A stretch of DNA of 64,000 nucleotides from Candidatus Xianfuyuplasma coldseepsis. Lineage in GTDB: Bacteria; Bacillota_I; Bacilli_A; Izemoplasmatales; Izemoplasmataceae. Below are positions 53,904 to 61,716 of this stretch, one piece after another. Location of the stretch: NCBI RefSeq assembly GCF_014023125.1, contig NZ_CP048914.1:1702698-1766697 (forward strand), read 5' to 3'. The notes under the pieces were generated by a model. That model searched no databases. It saw only the letters and a program-made list of their open reading frames with translations, and was not told the origin of the DNA. Position numbers and translations under genes: made by a program. Every line of letters begins with the position of its first letter. Position 1 is the first letter of the stretch.

Positions 53904-54880
53904 TATAATTCAAACAAGTTTACAATATCGTCGTATGTGTAGTTATTACTGATTGCAAGCATCAGTAGAATTCGTGCTTTCTGTCCGTTGAAGCTACCAC
54001 CTAAGATACAGCCCCGATTGGTTAAATCACGACCACCACCTTCATAGGCATAGGTGTCAAGAACTCGTCCAGAGTAACAACGCGAGACAATAACAACAAA
54101 GACTTCAGCATGTAGTGCTTCATCCAAAGCATCCATTGTTTGAGGCGGTAAATTTCCCCGACCAAGTGATTCAATTACAATACCTCGTGCCTGTTTATTA
54201 ACTAAGTGTTGGATATAATCACCCGTCATTCCTGCATAGGCTTTCAAAAGATAGGTATCATCGTTGATGTTGTTATCTAAATTATAGGTTTTGAAGTGAG
54301 TAACATCACGATAGTAGATTACCTCACCCTGGTCAATGATTCCAAGTGGACCAAACTCAATCGATTTAAACGTATCCAAACTCATCGTATGGGTCTTCGT
54401 TACTTCAATTGCACTGTTGATTGTATCGTTCATTACAACAAGTGTACCTTTCCCCATCGAATCGTCTGCATAGCATACTTTTATACTCGATACTAAATTG
54501 GTAACACCATCATACCCGAACTCACTTGCATTCTTCATAGAACCAGTTAAAACAACAGGTTTTCTCGATTGTACAACACAATGAAGATAGAATGCAGTCT
54601 CTTCCAAAACATCGGTTCCGTGAATCACGATTGCTCCAGCAACATCATCACGATTCAAGTAATCCTGAACCAAAGTTGCAAGACTTTGCATATCCTTTGG
54701 TGTGATCGATGGCGAAGGCTTTCGAGAAAATTCGTGCACGATCAAATTCGGATACTCTTCAATTCCTGTTAATGCATGAATGATTTCATTTGGAGTAAGA
54801 GATGGGATAACACCATGTGCATTTTGATCGATTTTCATACCGATTGTTCCACCCGTAAATATTAAGACCACGTGTTTCAT
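53903..54880 (-). CDS. ansA: L-asparaginase
   Basis: 325 residues. Thr in FTGGTIGM (about 9-16) and IVIHGTDVLEETAFYLH (second Thr-Asp pair) form the active site of bacterial asparaginases. The C-terminal half SRCYSGRV and GGGRDLTNRGCILGG is also typical. It releases ammonia from asparagine. No signal peptide, so it is the cytoplasmic type. GAGGTGA lies before the ATG. Confidence 0.94.
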   Translation of the reverse strand: MKHVVLIFTGGTIGMKIDQNAHGVIPSLTPNEIIHALTGIEEYPNLIVHEFSRKPSPSITPKDMQSLATLVQDYLNRDDVAGAIVIHGTDVLEETAFYLHCVVQSRKPVVLTGSMKNASEFGYDGVTNLVSSIKVCYADDSMGKGTLVVMNDTINSAIEVTKTHTMSLDTFKSIEFGPLGIIDQGEVIYYRDVTHFKTYNLDNNINDDTYLLKAYAGMTGDYIQHLVNKQARGIVIESLGRGNLPPQTMDALDEALHAEVFVVIVSRCYSGRVLDTYAYEGGGRDLTNRGCILGGSFNGQKARILLMLAISNNYTYDDIVNLFEL

Positions 54881-55164
54881 ATCATCACCTCAAACCTATG
54901 ATACCATGAACGATAAGTGAGTAGTATAGATTTTTGAAAAAACTGTCTAATTAATCGAAACGAAATTGATAATAGGTATACTATACATAATGCCAAATTG
55001 AATAAGAGAATATTCTATATAATTTGATGACCACAAATGATATCAATTATGATAATAAAAATCACACATAACAAAACCATAAAATTTAAACCATTTTACA
55101 AGAACATTTACAACGTGCTTTTAATTTGATTTTTTAATTTGGGTAAGAGAGGTGAAGAGAGGCA

Positions 55165-55203
55165 ATGAAAAAAGTTTTCCACGTTATCCCCACAGATGTA
55201 TAA
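55165..55203 (+). other. Possible 12-residue leader peptide
   Basis: ATG after GAGAGG encodes MKKVFHVIPTDV, then TAA. A hairpin with AAAAGTCT / AGACCTTT arms follows at once (about 55203-55227). It could be a leader or chance. Confidence 0.25.
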
Positions 55204-55423
55204 AAAGTCTTTGTTTAGACCTTTAAAAGAGTTAACATAATATATATTATAGGAAGTAAAATCAAACCATAAACCCCCTCTCTCATTTATTGATTAAACA
55301 GGTAATTTCATTGTTTTGTTATAAAAATCTAATAATTTCAAACCTCTATTGGTTAGTTAACATATTCAAATATATTCAATGACTATATTTAAAATTAGTG
55401 AGAACCTCTTCTTTTGCTATCGA

Positions 55424-55452
55424 AAAAAATAGAGATGAAATTTCTCTATTTT
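55424..55452. terminator. Orphan terminator-like hairpin
   Basis: AAAATAGAGA / TCTCTATTTT with a seven-base loop and a run of seven A on its left, so it acts best on the minus strand, 70 bp beyond the PHP terminator. Confidence 0.6.
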
Positions 55453-55521
55453 GCTCTTAAAAAGGATGAACCGGGTTTTTTATGGCTACAATGGAAAATG
55501 GATTACAGCGCAAATTATGCA

Positions 55522-55547
55522 TAAAAAAACGGGTATATAAATACCCG
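55522..55547 (-). terminator. Terminator of the PHP-domain gene
   Basis: CGGGTAT / ATACCCG; on the minus strand it is followed by seven T. Confidence 0.85.
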
Positions 55548-55557
55548 ATTTTACGAT

Positions 55558-56340
55558 TCAAAATTGTTCGAAATAAGTAACTTTTCTAGTCGATAATTTG
55601 CTGTATATTTCTTCTACTTCTTTCATTGTATCATCGTATAATTGTTTTGGAGAATGACAGTCACTTGATAGAATCGAACGAACATTATATTCTTCAGCAA
55701 TGTTCCAAAATGATTGTCGAGGATACGGATGAATCATTCCTTCATTGGTTTGAATTTTATCACGACGATATCCATTCCCATTATATTCTAATATCGTATT
55801 GGTTCGATTGGCGCATTCGCAGATTTGTCTTGCGACCTGTTCTGCTGTAGCATCAAAATCGAGATAGCCATATAAATATAATTCAGGATGGGCGACTATT
55901 TTATATCGTTTTGTTTTCATAGCATCGCAGAGGATATTTCCATATTCAATAATTTCTTCTTTTGATGTTAATCCAAAGCTACTAATTCGCTTTTTGGGAT
56001 CTTTATCGACGAATATGAAGTGTTGTCCGAGGATAAAGTAGTCCAAATGATCTTTAAATTGGTTGTGATATTCGCCATTGTCGTAGAGATGTTCTATTTC
56101 AAGGCCAATGTAAGTGGTCAATATATCAGAATAACGTCTTTTTGTAGTATTAATGTCATTTACATATTGTAAAAAGTCCTCATCTCGCATTCGATATCCA
56201 AAATCATACGTATCATTTGGTGCATGATCGCTAAATCCAATTTCTGTGAATCCGTGTTTGACTGCTTCTTTGATATAGTCTTCTGCGTTTCCACCAGCAT
56301 GACGACATAATTCGTGGTGAGTGTGAAAATTTGTCTTCAT
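55558..56340 (-). CDS. PHP-domain phosphoesterase (HisJ/HolPase-like)
   Basis: 260 residues. HTHHELCRHAGG at the N-terminus, GFSDHAP, GLEIEHL, HPELYLYG, and SSDCHSP near the end give the full metal-binding set of the PHP fold. It is close to histidinol phosphatase of the HisJ type, but no other his gene is present, so another phosphate ester may be the substrate. It is 11 bases downstream of the membrane protein at 56352 on the same strand and probably cotranscribed. Confidence 0.85.
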   Translation of the reverse strand: MKTNFHTHHELCRHAGGNAEDYIKEAVKHGFTEIGFSDHAPNDTYDFGYRMRDEDFLQYVNDINTTKRRYSDILTTYIGLEIEHLYDNGEYHNQFKDHLDYFILGQHFIFVDKDPKKRISSFGLTSKEEIIEYGNILCDAMKTKRYKIVAHPELYLYGYLDFDATAEQVARQICECANRTNTILEYNGNGYRRDKIQTNEGMIHPYPRQSFWNIAEEYNVRSILSSDCHSPKQLYDDTMKEVEEIYSKLSTRKVTYFEQF

Positions 56341-56351
56341 AAATAGGGCCC

Positions 56352-56903
56352 TTATAAGATAATAGCGATGGTAATCATCACTGCTGCAAATGTGAAACTT
56401 TTGGCAAGACGTTTCGTTGCTTCTGGAGATCGAAATGGAAGTACAATATCTTCATTTATTGCAATTGCATCAAATATTTGAGTAACGACTTCTTGTGGTA
56501 CATCTGTGAACTCGATGACATCATAACGTTTACTGTTTGTTGTACGCAGTGTAATCTTCGCCACATCAAGTGATGCCGCATAGGTGCTGAACGCCTCCAT
56601 ATTTCCATCTTTTGCAAAGGGTATTGTATAAGCCCCAGTATCATTTTTTACCATTACAAATGCATACACTGTTAATAGGAGACTAAATAACAATAGTATT
56701 CCATTTAGTACGATTGAAAGTGTTTGTGTCGCTTGAATTATCTGATAGATTAGTAATCCTGTAAGAACTATCCAGAATAAACCCTGTAACAAGAACTGAG
56801 TGCGTAAACGGACAAAATGTCTCTTTGTATTATACGAATAAAAGGGAATTCCTGCAAAAGAAACCCCAAAAAAGATACCCAAAATAAGATAAAATGGATT
56901 CAT
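56352..56903 (-). CDS. Membrane protein, three to four helices, unknown function
   Basis: 183 residues from the ATG that follows AAGGAGACAGTT. The frame continues 22 codons further up without a site. Hydrophobic segments lie at about 3-22, 42-60, 65-85 and 165-183. Between them is a cytoplasmic-looking strand-rich part (AKITLRTTNSKRYDVIEF), which could be a small PH-like domain as in other membrane-tethered Bacillota proteins. Not recognised. Confidence 0.65.
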   Translation of the reverse strand: MNPFYLILGIFFGVSFAGIPFYSYNTKRHFVRLRTQFLLQGLFWIVLTGLLIYQIIQATQTLSIVLNGILLLFSLLLTVYAFVMVKNDTGAYTIPFAKDGNMEAFSTYAASLDVAKITLRTTNSKRYDVIEFTDVPQEVVTQIFDAIAINEDIVLPFRSPEATKRLAKSFTFAAVMITIAIIL

Positions 56904-57032
56904 AACTGTCTCCTTCATTGATTTTCTAGTTGTTAGTACTATCATACCAACATCTCGCATAAAACGCAATAAAAGTAATTGCTGATTACGCTCAAAAAAA
57001 CGAATAAATCAACGGAAATAATGCCATAAAAA

Positions 57033-57041
57033 TGGTACAAT
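57033..57041 (+). promoter_or_regulatory. rarA promoter (extended -10)
   Basis: TGGTACAAT, 17 bp upstream of the start codon. Confidence 0.5.
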
Positions 57042-57057
57042 ATGTATAGGTGATAGT

Positions 57058-58305
57058 ATGAATATTGTAAAACCTCTTGCATTTCGTGCAAGACCCAAAA
57101 ACATCGATGAAATTGTTGGGCAGGATCATATAATTGGTCCCTCCGGTGTTATTCGGAAGATGATCGAACACGAACAGGCCTTTAGTATGATCTTATATGG
57201 CCCCCCGGGAGTTGGAAAAACAACCATTGCCGAAGCTGTTGGTGAAGCGTTTGGTCTGCATTCCTATAAATTTAATGCCTCAACCGATCGAAAAAGTGAG
57301 TTGGTCGCAATCATGAAAGAAAGCAATCTCTATGGTGCTTTATTAATTGTTGATGAAATTCACCGTATGAACAAGGACATCCAGGATTATTTATTACCCC
57401 ACGTGGAAGAGGGGCGGGTTGTCTTGATTGGATTAACCACCAATAATCCGTATCATTCAGTGAACCCTGCAGTGCGTTCACGAACACATGTGTTAAAATT
57501 AAAGCCGATACAACCACAAGACATCATCAAACGCCTTCATCAAGTACAAGATCGTTTTCGTGAGGAATTAACGGCAACCATTGATGAGACTGTCTTTCAG
57601 TACATTGCGCAATCATCAAATAATGAGATTCGTAGTGCAATTAACCAGTTAGAAATATTATCGATTACCTATCCCAATCAAGATGTTACACTCGATATGG
57701 CAAAAGCTGTTTTATTACAGCCATCGTTGTCGTTGGACAAGAATGAAGACAACTATTTCAATATTTTATCCGCATTTCAGAAGTCGATTCGTGGGAGTGA
57801 TGTCGATGCTGCTCTACATTACCTCGCTCGATTAATTGCGATGGAAGATTTATCCTCTTTATTACGACGAATGAGTGTCATCGCCTTTGAAGATATCGGT
57901 CTTGCCAACCCGATGATTGTCACCAAGATGCAGGCTTGTGCTGCTGCCTGTGAACGTGTCGGATTTCCCGAAGCACGAATACCACTTAGCATGTTAACCA
58001 TTGATATGGCCCTTAGTCCGAAATCTAATAGTGCTGTTAACGCCATTGATGCCGCACTCAAAGATGTGATGGAAGGAAAAACACCTAAGATCCCAAATCA
58101 TTTAATCAATGTGGCAAATTTCGAGGACAAGAATCCCTACAAATATCCCCATGATTATGAAGAAGCATTAGTCTATCAAGAATATCTTCCAAAAGAGTTG
58201 CGAAATACAACGTACTATCAGGCTAAAAACACCGGTAAGTATGAACGAGCGTTAGATGAACGAAATACAATCATAAAACAAGTACTGAAAAAGTCAAAAC
58301 CATGA
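57058..58305 (+). CDS. rarA: Replication-associated recombination protein A (AAA+ ATPase)
   Basis: 415 residues. LAFRARPKNIDEIVGQDHI at the N-terminus, Walker A GPPGVGKTTIA, Walker B LLIVDEIHRMNK, sensor 1 LIGLTTNNPY and arginine finger AVRSR are clamp-loader-like features. The C-terminal tetramerisation domain contains EARIPLSMLTIDMALSPKSNSA. It acts at stalled replication forks. AGGTGAT lies before the ATG. Confidence 0.96.
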   Translation: MNIVKPLAFRARPKNIDEIVGQDHIIGPSGVIRKMIEHEQAFSMILYGPPGVGKTTIAEAVGEAFGLHSYKFNASTDRKSELVAIMKESNLYGALLIVDEIHRMNKDIQDYLLPHVEEGRVVLIGLTTNNPYHSVNPAVRSRTHVLKLKPIQPQDIIKRLHQVQDRFREELTATIDETVFQYIAQSSNNEIRSAINQLEILSITYPNQDVTLDMAKAVLLQPSLSLDKNEDNYFNILSAFQKSIRGSDVDAALHYLARLIAMEDLSSLLRRMSVIAFEDIGLANPMIVTKMQACAAACERVGFPEARIPLSMLTIDMALSPKSNSAVNAIDAALKDVMEGKTPKIPNHLINVANFEDKNPYKYPHDYEEALVYQEYLPKELRNTTYYQAKNTGKYERALDERNTIIKQVLKKSKP

Positions 58306-58320
58306 GTTTTGACTTTTTCT
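58288..58320 (+). terminator. rarA terminator enclosing the stop codon
   Basis: A perfect 13-bp stem AAAAAGTCAAAAC / GTTTTGACTTTTT; the loop CATGA contains the TGA. Confidence 0.93.
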
Positions 58321-58337
58321 TTATCTGTTTTAAGGCT

Positions 58338-58433
58338 ATCAAAACGGATTGACCATTTTCATTATTAATTCACATCAAATTATCGTAAACATTATTATAT
58401 AAGCATTTAAAAACCATCAAAACGAATTAACCA
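58338..58433. repeat. Two copies of an 18-bp direct repeat
   Basis: ATCAAAACGGATTGACCA (58338-58355) and ATCAAAACGAATTAACCA (58416-58433) match at 16 of 18 positions, 78 bp apart, in the convergent gap between rarA and the NifX-like gene. Confidence 0.55.
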
Positions 58434-58434
58434 C

Positions 58435-58812
58435 TTAATGTTCGTGATGCGTATGATTGTGTTTGCTTTCTTTCGTTCCTTGTTCTAAGACTGTTAAATC
58501 TTTCTCTAGGAAACTATACACTTGATCAATTAGTGGTTTGTCACTTTTACTAGAATAGGTTCTAATTTTGTAACTGTGAAGTGTTTTTTGTGCTTTATTT
58601 CCTATGTCACTTGCTATCACAAAATCAACACACTGCTCCAAGAGAAGTTTTGCGGCTTTGTTCCCAGCAGCATTTTCTTTCACATAGGGATTTTCAATAA
58701 ATCGAAAGGACAGTTCTTCCGAATCATAAATACAATAATAGTCACACCGCCCAAAATGTGGACTTACTGGGGCTTCTTTGGTGTTACCTTCTGTAGGAAT
58801 GGCAATTCTCAC
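58435..58812 (-). CDS. NifX/NafY-like (dinitrogenase iron-molybdenum cofactor fold) protein with a His-rich tail
   Basis: 125 residues starting with GTG, seven bases after AAGGAGG on the minus strand; the ATG two codons earlier is only one base from that site. RIAIPTEGNTKEAPVSPHFGRC is the family start, and the Rossmann-like domain runs to about residue 100. The tail ESKHNHTHHEH would bind metal. Outside nitrogen fixation this family handles Fe-S clusters or metal, often near Mrp/ApbC. Probably translated from the same mRNA as the DUF134-NifX gene 12 bases upstream. Confidence 0.85.
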   Translation of the reverse strand: MRIAIPTEGNTKEAPVSPHFGRCDYYCIYDSEELSFRFIENPYVKENAAGNKAAKLLLEQCVDFVIASDIGNKAQKTLHSYKIRTYSSKSDKPLIDQVYSFLEKDLTVLEQGTKESKHNHTHHEH

Positions 58813-58824
58813 GAACATTCCTCC

Positions 58825-59532
58825 TTAGTGATCGTGATGATGCTCACGATGATGTTGATGATTATGCGATGTATCACAACTACTACCCTGTGAGGATAGG
58901 AATCCTCCTAAATATTCATTTAGATTGACATCGATACGTCCTTTGGCACCGAGGATGACGTCAATGTTGTTATTATTAAATAAGGTCACAGCTCGTTGGC
59001 CCATTCCGCCGGTAATAATCACATCAATCCCTTGATCATGCAGGAATTTTGGTAATACACCTGGTTCATGTGGCGGTGGTGTGACATATCGAACATGATT
59101 TATATCCGTATCAAGGACATCGTAGATCGCAAACTCTTTTGTGTGGCCAAAGTGACCATCAATCGTGACTTTATCGCTGGTTGGAAACGCGATGACTTTC
59201 TGTGGTTTTGCTTCAATATTCATTTTGTTCTCCCCTTTTAGTTTTATGTGTTCAATATCGTTACGGACTTCAAAAGCACAGTTATCAAGAATGGCCTCAA
59301 CAAGCTTTTTCCGCCCCGATGTAAGCAATCGTTGAATCGTTGCCCGTGATACTTGCATATCACTTGCCGCATCGATTTGGCTTAATCCTTCCAAATCCAC
59401 GAGACGAATCGCTTCAAACTCGTCCAAGGAGATACTACATGTTTGCAGTTCACTTCGCGGAACGCCACTGGGTTTAAAATAGCGCTTTGCATCAAGTCTT
59501 CTTGCATATCGTTTTTTTCGTTTTGTATTCAT
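58825..59532 (-). CDS. DUF134 (HTH)-NifX fusion protein with a His-rich tail
   Basis: 235 residues. Residues 1-98 are a DUF134-type sigma-like HTH domain (CSISLDEFEAIRLVDLEGLSQIDAA, then MQVSRATIQRLLTSGRKKL). From about 104 a NifX-like domain follows (MNIEAKPQKVIAFPTSD, GHFGHTKEF, PPPHEPGVLPKFL, GGMGQRA). The end HNHQHHREHHHDH is a metal-binding tail. It probably senses metal or Fe-S status and regulates its own operon through the palindrome at 59546. An internal ATG at 59223 with GGGGAG six bases upstream lies exactly at the domain border and could give the NifX part alone. Confidence 0.88.
   Translation of the reverse strand: MNTKRKKRYARRLDAKRYFKPSGVPRSELQTCSISLDEFEAIRLVDLEGLSQIDAASDMQVSRATIQRLLTSGRKKLVEAILDNCAFEVRNDIEHIKLKGENKMNIEAKPQKVIAFPTSDKVTIDGHFGHTKEFAIYDVLDTDINHVRYVTPPPHEPGVLPKFLHDQGIDVIITGGMGQRAVTLFNNNNIDVILGAKGRIDVNLNEYLGGFLSSQGSSCDTSHNHQHHREHHHDH
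59223..59236 (-). promoter_or_regulatory. Internal ribosome binding site and ATG inside the fusion gene
   Basis: On the minus strand GGGGAG, then six bases, then ATG (59223-59221) at codon 104. The internal product would have 132 residues. Confidence 0.5.
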
Positions 59533-59545
59533 AAACTACCTCCAA

Positions 59546-59559
59546 TGTGCATATGCACA
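59546..59559. promoter_or_regulatory. Operator palindrome of the NifX operon
   Basis: TGTGCATATGCACA, a perfect 14-bp palindrome just downstream of the -10 box on the minus strand. Confidence 0.65.
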
Positions 59560-59564
59560 GTTAT

Positions 59565-59593
59565 ATAGTACTCATCTTTAGTCGTTTTGTCAA
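59565..59593 (-). promoter_or_regulatory. Promoter of the DUF134-NifX operon
   Basis: On the minus strand TTGACA (59593-59588), 17-bp spacer, TACTAT (59570-59565). Confidence 0.8.
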
Positions 59594-59621
59594 CAAAAAA
59601 AGACAGCAATTTGCTGTCTTT
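59594..59621 (-). terminator. Terminator of the nucleoside transporter operon
   Basis: AAAGACAGCAA / TTGCTGTCTTT, with TTTTTT following on the minus strand. Confidence 0.88.
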
Positions 59622-59626
59622 CTAAC

Positions 59627-60586
59627 TTAACGTTTTCCTTTATCGTACGGTTCTCCGGCCGCTTTTGGTCCAACGGTTCGAGAACTAAAAATAATTAACG
59701 CAATAATGGTAATTGCATAGGGGAAGATTTTAAAGAACTCCCCAGGTAGTCCAGAAATCAATGGAATACTTGTACTATAGATTCCAATAATCTGACTAAA
59801 TCCGAAGAATAGACCGGCATATAGAACTCCAAATGGCTTCCATTTACCAAAGATTAATGCGGCTAAGGCAATAAATCCAGTACCATGAATTCCAAATACT
59901 GTATATTGAATATCTTGAGTTAAAATCATGATTGCTCCTGCTAAACCAGCAAGTGCACCGGATAATATGACACCAACATATCGAATGCGATAGACATTGA
60001 TCCCCATACTATCGGAAGCATGTGGGTTTTCTCCTGCAGACCGTAAGCGTAAGCCAAACGGTGTTTTGTAGACGACAAACCATGTCACAATAACCAAGAT
60101 GAAGGCAATGTATACAGTCGGATAGATTCTAGAGAAGAATACATCACCGATAAATGGAATCTCACTTAGGACAGGTACGTTTAATTTGGAGAAACCTTGT
60201 TTGAACGCATCGGTACGTTGTTGATTAAAGATAATTTGCGCTAAGTACACGGTAGCACCAACTGCAAATAGGTTAATCCCTGTACCCGAAATAACTTGGT
60301 CGGCATTTAAGTTAACACTTAAGAAGGCGTGAATTAGCGAAATTAATGCCCCTACTGCCATCCCAACAACGACACCAATCCAAGGTCCGAGATGAGCTCC
60401 ACCTTCAAATGTTGGTTCAAGCAATACAGTAACGGTTGCTCCTGCAAAACCACCAAACATCATTAATCCCTCTAAGGCGATGTTGACGACACCACTACGC
60501 TCGGAGAATAATCCGCCAAGACCAGCGATGATAATTGGAGTAGAATAAACAAGTGCTAAAGCAAGCATTGAATATAGCGTATCCAT
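59627..60586 (-). CDS. nupQ: Nucleoside ABC transporter permease 2
   Basis: 319 residues, eight to ten helices. STPIIIAGLGGLFSERSGVVNIALEG at the N-terminus is the permease signature of the BMP/NupPQ class, which imports nucleosides. NLNADQVISGTGINLFA and PHASDSMGINVYRIRY (coupling-loop region contacting the ATPase) follow. It shares one base with the first permease gene. Last gene of the operon. Confidence 0.93.
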   Translation of the reverse strand: MDTLYSMLALALVYSTPIIIAGLGGLFSERSGVVNIALEGLMMFGGFAGATVTVLLEPTFEGGAHLGPWIGVVVGMAVGALISLIHAFLSVNLNADQVISGTGINLFAVGATVYLAQIIFNQQRTDAFKQGFSKLNVPVLSEIPFIGDVFFSRIYPTVYIAFILVIVTWFVVYKTPFGLRLRSAGENPHASDSMGINVYRIRYVGVILSGALAGLAGAIMILTQDIQYTVFGIHGTGFIALAALIFGKWKPFGVLYAGLFFGFSQIIGIYSTSIPLISGLPGEFFKIFPYAITIIALIIFSSRTVGPKAAGEPYDKGKR

Positions 60587-61716
60587 TATTCTACCTCCTT
60601 CGTTCTAAATCGATCAAAGATTTGCTTGATACCCGCTCTCATTGCAACAAAGATTACGATTGCAGCAATGATGATATTGGTTATATCACGTGGAATACCT
60701 CGTGCTTGCATCAGTGGCTGTGCCGCTTTTAATCCACCGAACAACAATCCAGCAAGTAACGATCCTATCGCAGACGTGTTCCCTACCAATGCGACGGCAA
60801 TACCATCGAATCCATACCCTTCATTGACGGATAATACGCGTCCATAATCAAATGTACCAATGGAGATCAAGACACCAGCCAAACCAGCGAATGCCCCGGC
60901 AATCATCATCGAATAGATGATGTTACGATCAACTTTCATACCGGCATATTTGGATGCATGTTTGTTAAATCCAGCACTGCGAAGTTCAAATCCGAAAATC
61001 GTCTTTTCAATAATTAGCCAGAAAATAATTAATGCAATAATTACAAGGATAAATCCCCAATGGAAACGAGAGTTATTGGTTAAGTTACTGAGAAAATCAC
61101 TTGCGAGTGATGCACTTTCAGCAACGGGGACAGTTTTAACATTATCACTACCAGGTAGTGCTTTAACCAAGTAGTTCGCGAAATACAGAGCGATATAGTT
61201 CATCATGATGGTTACAACAACCTCATGGACATTAAACTTGGCTTTTAAGAATCCTGGAATGAAGCCCCACAAGGCACCAAAGAGCACCCCGGTTAATACC
61301 GCAAGCGGTAAGTGGATAATTGTTGGTAAATCCAATAAGACACCAATCATAACGGCACCGAATGAACCCATCAATAATTGTCCTTCTGCACCGATATTAA
61401 ATAGACCAGTACGGAATGCAAAGGCAACGGATAAACCGGTTAATATAATCGGCATCGAGAAGACTAAAAATTCTCCGATGTAACGCGCATTGAACCACAA
61501 ACTACCGGTACCAATTAAGGTTGTATCAATACCAATCGTTCCCCGCATCAGGGCACGGAAAATATCGAGTGGATCTCGCCCGGTAAATAACATGATTAAG
61601 ATACCGACGAGGAATCCTAAGAAAATCGCAACCAATGGTACAATTGTGTTCATTCGTTTTTCCCATAAAGCATCTCGACTCATCGTTGCTTTGGGTTGCT
61701 GGACTTTAGCTGGCAT
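60586..61716 (-). CDS. nupP: Nucleoside ABC transporter permease 1
   Basis: 376 residues from the ATG seven bases after GGGGTGA; eight more codons upstream lie within the ATPase gene. AFRTGLFNIGAEGQLLMG is the class motif, and NVHEVVVTIMMNYIALY and FNKHASKYAGM follow. It pairs with NupQ to form the membrane channel. It overlaps the ATPase gene by 11 bases. Confidence 0.93.
   Translation of the reverse strand: MPAKVQQPKATMSRDALWEKRMNTIVPLVAIFLGFLVGILIMLFTGRDPLDIFRALMRGTIGIDTTLIGTGSLWFNARYIGEFLVFSMPIILTGLSVAFAFRTGLFNIGAEGQLLMGSFGAVMIGVLLDLPTIIHLPLAVLTGVLFGALWGFIPGFLKAKFNVHEVVVTIMMNYIALYFANYLVKALPGSDNVKTVPVAESASLASDFLSNLTNNSRFHWGFILVIIALIIFWLIIEKTIFGFELRSAGFNKHASKYAGMKVDRNIIYSMMIAGAFAGLAGVLISIGTFDYGRVLSVNEGYGFDGIAVALVGNTSAIGSLLAGLLFGGLKAAQPLMQARGIPRDITNIIIAAIVIFVAMRAGIKQIFDRFRTKEVE

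Larger units (their letters stand above)
54881..55557. other. 677-bp intergenic region without a clear gene
   Basis: Very AT-rich. It contains a possible plus-strand promoter area (TTGATA at 54966 with TATACT/CATAAT near 54977-54991), a 12-codon open frame after GAGAGG (55165-55203) followed by an AAAAGTCT/AGACCTTT hairpin, a terminator-like hairpin at 55424-55452, and the terminator of the PHP gene at 55522-55547. TTATCCCCACA at 55184 resembles a DnaA box, but only one is seen. No protein longer than 60 residues and no RNA family recognised. Confidence 0.5.

Noticed and set aside
55141-55210. Origin-like region with a DnaA box
   Set aside because: Only one imperfect TTATCCCCACA is seen, there is no box cluster, and dnaA, dnaN or other origin genes are not nearby.
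55558-56340. Histidinol phosphatase of a histidine pathway
   Set aside because: The PHP fold is clear, but no his genes are in the window, so the substrate was left open.
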